Source: Colius striatus (lineage: Eukaryota; Chordata; Aves; Coliiformes; Coliidae). From it: a stretch of DNA of 64,000 nt. The position numbers and the translations under genes are program-made. Positions 12,229 through 24,100 of the stretch are shown here, in pieces (the stretch's first letter is position 1; each line of letters begins with the position of its first letter). The stretch spans positions 88,785,496 to 88,849,495 of the forward strand of contig NC_084790.1 of the NCBI RefSeq assembly GCF_028858725.1, read 5' to 3'. A model generated the notes under the pieces. It had not been told where the DNA came from. It ran no database searches and saw only the letters and a list, made by a program, of their open reading frames with translations.

Positions 12229-15189
12229 CTTCTCCAGAAAAAAAGAAGAGCTACAAGCAAACCGGCTACACGAAAGCCAAACCAAACCAGAAATGTGTTC
12301 AAAACCAGCACTGTAAGCAAGAGTTTCTACAGCCACACCAGCTCTTCAAGGGCACAATGCTAGTGAAACATGAATGCCAAAACCAGTTTGTCAGCCATAA
12401 TCTGGATTAAAGAGTGAACTCCTTAATATGTAGAGGCAGATGGTTCAGATTACTCAAAAAAAATCATTAGATGCAGCTACCTACTTTTTGCATTAATACC
12501 TTCAGCTAATCGTACACACACACAAATCAATTACAGCGTGCAGCAGCATTTTGACTTCTTCAGTCTCAAAACTCCCCTTTCACAGAGATGAAAACGCTCC
12601 CTGGAACACAATGGATCACAATTGAAAACTTGGCTGTCAAGTGGCCATAGAAGTTGTAAAATTCAGGGTGGTGATTCCATCTGTGGTAACACGGCTTTGA
12701 TGCCTCTGTTTGTGCATTTCTTGTGTAGCTCTTCATCTTTCAAACTTTTATCCACATCACTGACCTCACTAGATCTATTCAGGGGAAGATTGGCAGGATC
12801 TGCTACCTAGATCACAGACTGTTTTGGGAAAGAAAAACACCTGCTGTTCACAAAAGTTCATGATTTTGGGTTCTGAGCATTTGCCCCGTGACTGACTGCA
12901 CATGCATTAAATGAAACATTCCATAGTTTTGATTATCTAAATGGTTCTCCCAGCACTCTCATCATTTTACTGAGATGGGAGGATTCCAGTTTGCCTAATG
13001 CCTTAATCTGTATTAGAGCTTTTCTAATTAAAGCAGACCTGTTACTAAAATAAAACAGACAGAAAACGCAGGACGTTCAGTAATCCTGGAGTGTCAGTGA
13101 CCAAACAAGGAACTTCACGGTTCTTTTTGGAGTTATCACTCAGAAGCACCACCTCCAAATCACAACAAAACTACTTTGATACGCTACAAATACCTAGAAA
13201 GTGTTTTTCTTACATCAAAATGGGTTGTTATAGCCACTGTGCAGTTCCAGAAACGTGGGTAAATTGCAAGAACTTCTGATAAGTCAGCTTGTCACAACTG
13301 ACCGACTCTGACCTTCATTACCAAAACTGTGCTGTGCTTGCCCAAGTCGCCAGAACACGGACGTCAGACAGCTAATCCCAGTTTAAGCAGAGAATGCTGA
13401 GCTTGGCCGTGCATTAGTCCCAAGCTGAACACATAAAGGTAAAGAAAATTTGCTATGTGGAAACCCTAAAAATGCAGGGTTCAGTTTATTCATAAGGCAT
13501 CACTGCTCCTGCCTCAGAGTGACTTGGAAGCAGGCTTGGCAAAGGCAGTCTGATGTTCTGTCGTGTCCAAAGGTTCTCCTGGCTGTGCGTGCTGCCTCTG
13601 AGGTATCTGAAGGGCAAAGGCTTCTTTCCCCTCCCTTCTGCATTTGAGAAGGCTGCGTTTGCTCAAGAGAGCCACAAGTAGCTCGTGCTGTAGCTGCAGT
13701 GGCTGCCCTGGAGAGAGGCCCAGCAGGACGCAGCGTGGCCTCCGCCACTGCCACGTCATTATCTGCCTGTGTCACTGGCAAGTGCTGCCCGACTGTGCAG
13801 CCTGCAGACTCTTTTCCTAGCCTAGGGAGAAGCAGGCATGGCTCTAACCTACAAACCTTCTGACTTCTGTGAAAACCAAGACCTTGCTTCCTTTGCTGGC
13901 ATTTCCTGCAAATGGCCTCATCGAGCTTCTCTTCCAGGAGCTGTCTGTGGACGAGCACTCTCGAGTGCGGAACAGTAGTGGCAACATCACAACCCAGCAC
14001 AGGACCACAAGAGGTCCCCTCTGTTACGCACACAACTTCAAAAGGAAGACATTAAAACATGGGGTTATTTCTAGAAAATGGAATGAAATATGGCTCCAAG
14101 GGCAAAAGAAAAAAAGACGCCCCGGTGCTCAGTTCCTGATCTGCAGCCTGGCTCACGTAAGTAACCTGCCTCACTTGCTCAGAGCACAGTGGTTCTCAGA
14201 ATGGGAGAGTGAAAACCCTATGTGAGGGGAGAAGGTGCTTGGCCAATTCAGGCATCCCTAGACACAGGGGCTCACTTCACCCTGGGTTCAGTCATTTGTC
14301 TCAAATCTATGTATACAAATAATGATGAAACAGGCTGAAAAGGAACTGATTGCTTACCGAGTACTCAAAGCACTTACCTTGGCTGCCAACAAGGACCAGT
14401 ATCTCCAGGGTAATTCCTGTTCCTGGCAGGTGCTTTAACTGCTGCCTACACCATGCTTTTTGTTGATTATGAGGATCACAGGTTTGATGAAAACATGCAG
14501 ACAGCTGCTGACTAAATACCTCATGTGGTCACTTCCTTCGCTTTAAACCAACATCCTTTCCCCTTGCTTAAGTGAAATCAAAATTAGAGGCTCTGTTTCC
14601 ATTCCATCTGCTCTAACTGGGCAACATGAAAAGCCTGTGTTCACGCCCAAAGAATGCAGGCTCCTCTGACTCGGTCTCAAAGCAGGAAAACCACAGCCAG
14701 CAAAACCTAAACACCTCACAGGAGACCAGTATGACAATGCTGTAGGCAGGCAAGAAACTTCCAGCCTCTTCTGGAGACTGTTCCCAAAGCACAGAGACAG
14801 CAGACAGCTTCAACCACACGACTCAGCCGTGCCCACAGCACTAGATCTGCTGTTACAAGACCACAGAAGTTGATGTACCACTGTACACTTGACCCCAAGT
14901 GTCTGATACTCTTCATATAAGTCTTTGAGCTTAGGTTAGACTCATTCTTGCATTAGACTGCAACAGAGAGGATTCAACCTCTTTGTACAGAGTGAGAGGA
15001 GGGGACTGAGCACAGATGCTCATCTCTCCCTTTAGCACAGGCCAAGCCTCTGCCTCCAAACGCCAGCACCTTCCCAGCACCAGGCAGGACTGAGCCCAGA
15101 AGTCAAAGCATTCAAGCTCTGTGAGCAACAGAGGGTGAGGAATGCTTCAAATACACTTGCATGGACAGGTACCCAAACTAAAAGAGAAG
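12229..15189. promoter_or_regulatory. CPLX4 upstream / LMAN1-CPLX4 intergenic region
   Basis: Contains the unannotated CPLX4 5' UTR and promoter. No CpG island is present, which fits a tissue-restricted promoter. The minus-strand ORF at 13500-14033 (177 codons) has no recognisable domain and I treat it as chance. Confidence 0.6.
12398..12409. promoter_or_regulatory. Palindromic CRX/OTX-type site upstream of CPLX4
   Basis: TAATCTGGATTA: a TAATCT core and a GGATTA core face each other with no spacer, about 170 bp upstream of the CPLX4 ATG. CRX and OTX2 bind TAATCC/TAATCT and activate photoreceptor genes, so the position suits a retinal gene. Binding itself is inferred. Confidence 0.4.
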
Positions 15190-18097
15190 AGCTTACTAAA
15201 ATATGCATCTTTATTCAAACAAGGTTATCTCTGAACTCTGAAGTGTCAATTTACATTAGTCAGAAACAACATATGAAAATGTCAGCTGTTTGAATTTTAA
15301 GATCCCCAGAACAGTGAACAGTCTTCAGTGTTACACAACTGGTGCATCGATAAGCCTCAGATTCTCTTCAAGCAGGAAGCCAGGTAACTTACAAACCATA
15401 TTGTGAATTCTACTTTTGAACACTCAGTTGTGACCATGTACTTCATACGCCCTGATCAGTACAACAAGATTCTCTTGTCACTGCTAAATATTTGCTACTT
15501 ATCACCCACAATTCAAACACAATTATTAGACTTGTTCTCCCCCATACTGTGAAACTTCATCCCAAGGCGTCTTCTCTTACTTTTTAAGAACCAAACATGC
15601 TATCCTTGTTGAAAGAGGCTTGTAGCAGCCAGCGTAACAGGAGGCTGCACTGACTGACAAGCATTTGAGTCCAAATTTGTTGCAGTCACTTCAAGAACAG
15701 AGATGACACTTGAGCTGGGCAGTCAGGAGCTTTCCTTTGATCCAGCGAGTTGAGGAGGCAGCAGTGGAAGTTCCAAGGAGAGATGACTGAAATGAAGCAC
15801 GAAGCAAAGTTATCAGTCTTTGGATGTTATGCTTTAGACCTTCTGCTCCCCATTACAACACTTTCCTAGTTGCACATGGGCGATGTGTCAGATCTACGGG
15901 CAATACGAACACACGAGCTGAGCCTCACACTGCAGATGTAACTGTAGGTTCCAGTTTTCCCCTAGACACCATGCCCAGCCTTCTGTTCTGTCTAATGGAA
16001 GAATAAAAGCATGGGCTGCTCCAGCTTTAAAACAAAGTTACAGCTGGATGCATTCACAGTACCAGAAGGTACAGGCTTTGCCCAATGGACACAGAGGTCT
16101 TCCTCATTACACTGGTATATTCGCCTGCTTATCAAAGTGCCACTGGCAGCCTGCCTGTGTGAAGGGTCTTGCAAAGCCTCCTGTGAGAGGGAGTTCTGTC
16201 CAGGTGATGCAAGGATGCAAAAGGCTCACAACCGGGAGGAACAAGACTGTACATTTCCAGAACCACCTAAGAAGCTATTTGACATTTAGCTGGAGGAGTC
16301 AGGGTTGTAACAGCTTAGACTCAAGGCACCTGTAAGTATTTGCTGGTGTTGAAAGAACTGAATGGATAAACCTCTATGTGCTATTCTAGCTTATCTGAAA
16401 AGGTTTTTTTCATTGATTTACCATATTTATCAGCATGGTTAGTTTGAGGCAGTAGTTTCTCCAATTAGTACAGCAAAATCTTCTGACATTTAGAAGCGAA
16501 TCCATAAAGCTGCACCACTCCCAGTACACCACCCACTGCAGCTGCTGAAATAGGTGCGTAGGAAGCACCATTCACTGGAATAGCACACACCCCTTCCTTT
16601 TGGACAATGTATTTGAAGGAACAAAGCAAATTGCATAGATTTGTGATTTCTCCAAACTGACAGGCACAGTACTGAAGTGTTCTTCTTCACAGCGAGTTTG
16701 GCAGCATGTCACACTCCCAGGGAGCAGACTGTAGGGATGCAGTAGTAGAATGCTAGATCCCAGGAAATTTTTGCTGATTCAGACAAACACACTGATAATT
16801 AAAGGTGAAATATGCTGTGTATGTTTTGTATTTTTATAAACCAAATCCCCCTATTCTAACTCTACACACAAACAACTCAAGGACAAAGGTACCACAGACA
16901 CATAAACGAGGCAGAATTAGTTCCTTTCACATTCCTAATTTGGACTACCTTCTTTGCTTCTTTCCCAAAGCAAATGTTCACCTGGTAAGCAGTATCAAAA
17001 ACACATGTTCAGTCTTATGCTTGTGATATGAAAGCAGGAATTGACACAAAACATTGGTTCTACAATAGCTGCTTGGATTAACAATCAAGTCTGAAGTAAT
17101 AGTTGGTGAAGAAATGGGTTAACACTCAACACCTGCAGTTTAGAATACTTGCCACTCAAAGACTTAAATCAAGGCATCTGTAACTTGATTCATGAAAGAC
17201 ACAAGACAGCATTATAAAGGTAAAGACCTATTCATACACTAAACATATTCTTAATAAAACCAATGACATCTTTGCTGAGAAAGTGCCACAGATCCCCAAA
17301 CAAAATTACAGACTGGCTTGAAAGAGGAAAAAATACCAATCGGTCCCACAATATACTTGAAGAAACCACCTGATCATGTTTTCTCTCACTGTCTAACATC
17401 ACAGCCCAAAACAAGGCAATAAGCCTTTATCTGCACCTCTGTGTAGTTGTTTTCTAGATCAGGTTTTAAGAGTCAGACTCTTAAGAACTCCTGTGTTTGT
17501 GATCACGTATTTACAAGTGTTGGTATTTCAGGAAGGATTAGAATTAACTAAATAATTCTTAAACCATTAAATCCAAATGGTAAAGAAATGAAATGTTGGT
17601 TACAAATTTTTGCACCCCTCCAGAAACAGAGGATAACACTGTCTGGGGCTGTGGTTTTTTGGAGGGTTTTGTTGTTGTTGTTTGCTTTTGTTTTCTTAAA
17701 TTGATACGCCAGGACACTTGGTGGCAAGCTTTCTGCACAAATCACCCATCTCCAGTTTTCGTTATGAACAACCACCAGACCTGTGTGTCTCAATTCCCTC
17801 CTCTCGCATCTTAATAAACCAGAAGAGGAACATGGCATTTGTCTTCTAGTATTTGTGAGAAAATTGGCTGAAAGCACAGACCTGGACAGGGTCTGCAGTC
17901 TCCTCCTATCTCGCATTTGCTTCACTCTTCCCCAGTCTGTTTTCATCATTAACAGTTTAAATGATAATTTGTTTAGCAAGATTCAATAATTTACAACATT
18001 GAAGTGTAACACACACTAAAATTCCCCTCATTTACAGAACTGTATAATTTTCTGTGCATACATACTGCTGTTATGTACACACAAAAGGGACAGGTCA
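15190..18097 (-). other. LMAN1: LMAN1 3' untranslated region
   Basis: About 2.9 kb of AT-rich sequence between the LMAN1 stop and the only AATAAA hexamer I find downstream on this strand. The few ORFs in it have no coding features. The exact 3' end is inferred to lie 10-30 nt after the hexamer. Confidence 0.7.
15210..15215 (-). terminator. LMAN1: LMAN1 polyadenylation signal
   Basis: AATAAA on the minus strand (TTTATT on plus), followed downstream by a T- and G-containing stretch. I found no other AATAAA or ATTAAA between the stop codon and this point. Confidence 0.7.
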
Positions 18098-18134
18098 TCA
18101 AAAGAACTTTTTGGCTGCTGCTTCTTGTTGACTC
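18098..18134 (-). CDS. LMAN1: LMAN1 exon 13: cytosolic tail and stop
   Basis: The coding part of the last exon gives [12 protein letters not shown] and the stop TGA, using the last two bases of exon 12. The terminal FF is the ER-export signal and the KK pair the COPI retrieval signal of the family. The acceptor is TTTTTCTTTCAG. Confidence 0.97.
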
Positions 18135-21100
18135 CTGAAAGAAAAAGCAGACGAGAATTCATCAAGTACTTGGAGTATAAAACTAGCTAACTGGTTCCAG
18201 TTTCACATCAGACACAGAAGGAAAAAGTTCTAGACAGAAGCCAGAAACTGTGAAAGAACAGATGAACTGATTTATAAATGGAATACGTCAGCTAAAATTT
18301 TCTAAAGCTTCTCAGTATCTGATTGGCCTAAAGACGATCACAGAAAAGGAAATACATGCAGCTAAGGAGTGAAAGACTTCACTTGAAACAGGACTTCCTT
18401 TTCCCTCTGGTACAGAATACATTCATTTTCTTACTGGATACAGATATTGTGGATCAATCACACAGAGATGCTCAAAAAACGAGCTGGAGGGGACCAGCTC
18501 TGCATGTGTCCATTCAACTCAAGAGATGGCTTCCATGGCATAAGTAGGAAATGCACTCTGTCCACTTTGCAGAGCAGCAGACACACAACAAAAGTTACTG
18601 CTACCGGCAGCACTGGCCTTATGTTAACACTAGTTACTCTTATATGGAGGTGACAAACAGAATTTTGTCTTTGAAGGGCAATGCAGCTATTCTGGTCTCC
18701 TTATCCAGCATACTTATACTCCTTATCCTGATTAGTAGGTGTGAGAGGCAGAAGGGAAGAGCACTAAGCAGGAAAGTCCTTACTGTCAATGGGTTTTCCT
18801 TTCCATCAATGCAAATTTCATTTAAACATTATGACATTACAAGGAGGAGGGAGAGAGCAGAGAAAACATCCAAATTAGATTAGAGGGGAAAAAAAACCCA
18901 ACAAAAACAAGCCAGAAAAGAAGTCCATCCACAATCAAGGTCATATGCAGGAGAAGAACAAAGGGATATTTAACATGGAACCCTGAAGAATCTCTAAGAT
19001 GGGGGCAGTGGCTTACAGGTACAGACAGCAGAAACAAATTACAAAAAATCCCATCAGATTCTGTGAAGATTCACAAACTCCAGTAAGTCCATCAAAAAAC
19101 CACCAAGGATAGCGGCTGAAGCACACGCCTCAAAAGAAGAGAGGGAGGGAAATGGGCTTCCTTATCCTAGGTGAGTTCAGAACAAGGAGTAAATTTTCCC
19201 TCCTTGCAGGTTTTTGAGACCTGACCAGTCTGGAAACTAATCAACCTGGTCTGAACACAGCGTTGAGCCTGCTCTGAGAAGAGGGCTGGACTGCAGACGT
19301 CCCAGGGTCTCCTCCAGTCTGAATGATTGCTTGTGTTAAAGAAGATTGACACAATCATACCATTGCTATTGCATTTCCAGTCAGATGTTCTAAAACCATT
19401 TGCCCTGTTGTCTTTAAACAAAAACATACTCACCTATACATGATATAACCAATGAGTAACACTGTTTGCACTGCTGCAAAGACGAAGAAGTGTACAGTAG
19501 ATAAGCACGACGGGAACGGTGGCACGTCTGGACACTTCGACTTCTCACTAGATGGCTAAAACCCAAGAGAGGCAGTATTTGAGAAAAGAGTAAACAAGAT
19601 AGTCACCAAAGGGCTGTTCCATGCAAGAAACAAAACAAGGTCTTTGAAATATGACTGAAAGTGCACAGCAGAAGACAGACGTCAATTTCATGACTCCTCC
19701 ATTTAAACATAAAGACAAACTGTTTGTGTTTCACTGAGGGAGCCCTGTCCCAGGGAGGGTGAGGAGGCTCCTTCTCAGGAGGTTTGCAAACCCACCTGGA
19801 CACGTTCCTGACCTAAGTGGAACCAGCTTTGGCAGAGAGTTGGACTGTATGATCTCTAAAGGTCCCTTCCAACCCCTCACATTCTACGATACTCTGCAAA
19901 ATCATTACCTTGCTCACTCCCCATCTGACTTTCCTCTTTCACCCTGACTGACATTAGTTTGAGAGATACAGGGGAAAGCATAAATCTCTGATAAATTGAC
20001 TCAGATATCGAGAACCTTCCATGGGATCATAAGCTAATCCAGCTTAACTGTCACCTAGACTAAGGTGCTTCTAAATGTGAACACAGTCATCTTTCACACT
20101 TACAGACCTTAAGTAGAGCCTGCCCAAGTTTCCCCTAATTAAAGCTCTCCCTTCTGTGCAGAAGCAAGAGAATCTCCTCTGTGTGGAGCTGTTAAGTAGG
20201 GGGACAAACACAAAAACAAGCACCCAGAAAACCTAATTGCTTGACCTTATTTCCACAGGAAATTAGACTAAAAATCATGCTCTTTGTGCAGAACTTCTCA
20301 TCAAGACACAGATCATGCAGCTGGGTCAAGGCAGTGCAGTTTTAGCGAAGCAGCTTAATGAAGGATTAATTGCTCCGTAAATTGCATGCTGGCTCATCCT
20401 AGCTTTTCACTAACAGCCAAATAAAGAAGTATTACAGCCGTGCTTTACACTACCAGCACATAAATTACCATATTTCGTTGTACTAAATGCTCGATGTCTC
20501 TCTTTACTACATGAAGGTGTTCTTTGATGTCATTGAAGTGCTGAGTTGTCTCATAGGCTCCTGCAGCAGAGCCAGGATGTTGAGCTCCACTGATCAACCT
20601 CACAGTATCAGCCATGGAATTTCTGAAACAAGACAAACAGCAAAACACCTTTCAGCCCTGAACAGCTTTTCTGCAAATGGCAGCTATTGCAGATGCCTAG
20701 CCCATTAACAGTAAATACACAGATGCCCCAAAATGCAGAAAACAGTTTTTTCAGCTTCCAAGAAATATCAGGAGGTAATTTCTTAATCAAACTGCAATCT
20801 TCCTCTCAGGTATTTAACTCTGCAGGCAGTTTCCAGTTGCACAGTGCACCATCTCCCAAAGTCATGCTGAGAACAAGATCTGGCAAATATTCTACTGCCA
20901 GACATCTGCCTCGCTTGACTGATGAAGTCTAAAACAAGTGTTCTATCTGAGGCTCTTGCCAAGGCTTTAGGATAAGCAGAGTTTAAAGCAATCTTTGAAG
21001 AAACCCAAAAGCTGTTTGAAAAATAAACAAACAAAAGCAGACATGTAAGAAATAGAAATAAAGAAGAGGCTTTAGGGATAAGCAAAGATTTAGATATATC

Positions 21101-24100
21101 CTTGTTTCATGATTATCATTTATACGAGAAATTCATTTCCCACATGCGTTGTCATAATACTTAATATTGTCTTCATGTCAATTCATTTTGCTTCTACAAC
21201 AAATCAAATTAAATCCACGAAAAGTTGAGGTTCCATAACTAATTTTATTTGAGGTAAACTAGTCAATGAGAGACAAATACTTAAATCTCTAGTCAATATG
21301 TTTATATAATTTTCCTCTACTATGATGTCTCTTTTCAGTTGCAAAAGAGGATTAATCTACAGCTAAAATGTTTATCATGTGAATGGTAATCTCTTCACTA
21401 TTAACAAAATAAACAATCAAAATCTATGTCTTTGGATTTCTTTTTAATTTACTTAAAACTTTGCATTTTTCTCAGATGAGAGCCTACTTCGATGCCTTCA
21501 AGGTGCATTCCTATCTCTTTTCTCAGTGGTCAGCAACACACCACAGTACCACAGAATGCTTTGGGTTGGAAGGAACCTTTGACTGTTGTCTGGCCCAGCA
21601 CGCCCCTGCCATGACCAGGGACACTTTCCACTCAACCAGATTGCCCAAAGCCCCAACCAACCTGGCCCTGAACGCTTTCAATTTTAACTTAAAACAAAGC
21701 CACAGTTGTCTGCAATACTATTCATAGCACAAACAGCGCATAATCACAGAAGTTCTTACACAAAGGTGTACTACTGATTTTTAAATGGCTCGTACTCCTT
21801 GTGAAACTGCAAGTTAGCACAGAAACTTAAAAGTTTACAAAAAATATCTTCATGAAGACATTGTCCATCTTTTAGTCCTGCATCAGTTGCTCTTCAGGCT
21901 ATTGGACTTCAAGGACCACGGAAGAGAAGAAAAAAACCCATCACTTTAACACACAAATCACTCACTGGCTACCCGTGTTCTGTGTACTTCCTGAGTTAAC
22001 ACACAAAATATTTTCTCTTTCAGTAACAAAAAGATCCCAGAATCCCCCCTTTCCTATAAAAGCTTAATCCCACTTCCAGCACGTGCTGGAAAACCAATTG
22101 CTCTCCAGAGTTACGTTTCCAGTTACCCTGGGTAATGTACTGCACTCTAGGCCAAGCAGAGTTAGTCATGGATTTCTGCAAAACCTTCAACATTTGACCT
22201 CAACAAGTCTGGTTTTAATATTGCAAAGTTATCAAAAGCAGGTACCAAAACCCAGCTGTTTGCTTCTGCAAGCCACTGCAAACAAAACTAATCAAAGCAG
22301 CTCTCAGCCTACATTTCTGGCTCAGAACTTACACACACAAAGTAAACACAAAAAAACCCTCACCTGCCCCAACTTAACATTTACATTACCCTGAAATTAC
22401 TTTGTATTTTTGTATTGTCTGTTTAAAGTTAGTTGATTAACATTCACCTGTACCTCAAATTGGTGTTACATCAACCTGTTCTAGAAGCTTTTCATGGGAG
22501 CATTTTCACTAACCCATGCAACTCCACCAAAACCAGTGCCTAACCAATGCTGACAGTCACTGTCCACATCCAGGTTATCCTGCCCCACTATTTCCTCTGC
22601 CTCCTAAAACCAGCAAGAGAAAGCTGTACACCCACGTTCCTGCAGACTGACAGGCTGTTTGTTACAGCAAAACAACTTCCCTAAATAGACATGGTCTGTA
22701 TCAAATTTAATTTCCATTTACTTTTGCGTGGACAATACCATGCTGATAGTTTCTATTGTATGAACATGCAAGATTCTTCTGTAATCAGATGATTAAGAAA
22801 TCCGCAAATCTTGACAAGAAAATTACTTAAGACAGTAAGTCCTTTTCCTCTGGGATGACCAGCGAGGCAACAGCGGGCTGTTCCATTTCTATCTATAAAT
22901 AAAGCACTTCTTTAATCTAAGGAGAATATTAAGATGATGTTACGCAAACCCCTACCTAATAAGTAGTCACTGAAAAGGCAGACTGCCAATGCTAACAAGA
23001 AAATCTAATTTGCCTGCAAGGTATAAAGATTTGTCAAGAATATTAACATGAAAGCTTTCGTGGAAGAACAAGAGCAAAATGGATGCACTCTTAATCTTCC
23101 TTCTACAAAAAACTGACCTACTTAGATAAACCACACGAGCTGCCCTTGAACTAATACAGGAAAAGCCCCACAACTGTAGGAATTGTTTTTCTCCTTTTTT
23201 TTTTTTTAAAGGTCAGTAAACCCAACAGACCACTACAGAGCAATAATGAAGACATGAGCTTCAGGCAGCCATGGCAAGATCAGGGGAAAAACCCAAACAC
23301 CAGGGACAAAAGAAATGTATCTGTATTGAAGAAAGGAGTGACCTACTTTAAGAAAGCCAAAATTAAGAATTAGAAGAATAAGCAATAAAAACAACTCTTA
23401 CATGCAGAGAAATTTGTACAGAACTTCTGAGAATTACTTACATGCCTTTACAGATTGCTTACACTGAACAAAACCTCCGCTGTGTCTCATACAATGTTAT
23501 CTAAAGAGAGTATTACAGCCTTTATTCCTAACATTATATAATAATGGACTCATATAATCATCATAACAGTAACAGACTGAGCATATAGACAAGGCACTCC
23601 AGGACACCTTTCTTCCCCAGGCTAGTTCCTCCCCAGGTGCAGGACTCTGCATTTGCCCTGTTGAAAATGGAGGCATTTCTGCTCAATACCCCAAACTCAG
23701 AGCATTGAATTTCCATGAGGTAGCAGGCTACCACCTTGTTTTTCAAGGGACTGACTCCCTTGGTGAAATGGAATCTCATGATCAAAAAAGAGAGGGAAAC
23801 TAGAGGGCTCTGCCACCCCAGGGACTGAAATGACTTTCTTATGGAAATTAAAGCTATGCAAAGAGGCATCACTAAGGAACTGACAAAGGAAAACCTCAAG
23901 TTTGTCATTATTCTCCTACTGAAAAATAATCAGGATTTAAAAGGTGAAAAACAATATAACATTCAGAACAGAGCCTTAATATTTAGAAAGTATTTACCTT
24001 ATTTCATTTATTTGTCTAACAATCACTTCTTGAGTTTTCACAACTGTCTCAATCTCTTGCTGGAAAACCTGGCAGGGGGAAGGGGGAGAAAAAAGTCAAC

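Noticed and set aside
13500..14033. 177-codon minus-strand ORF between LMAN1 and CPLX4
   Set aside because: No domain, signal peptide or splice context, and low-complexity Ala/Thr/Arg content. Chance is the simpler reading.
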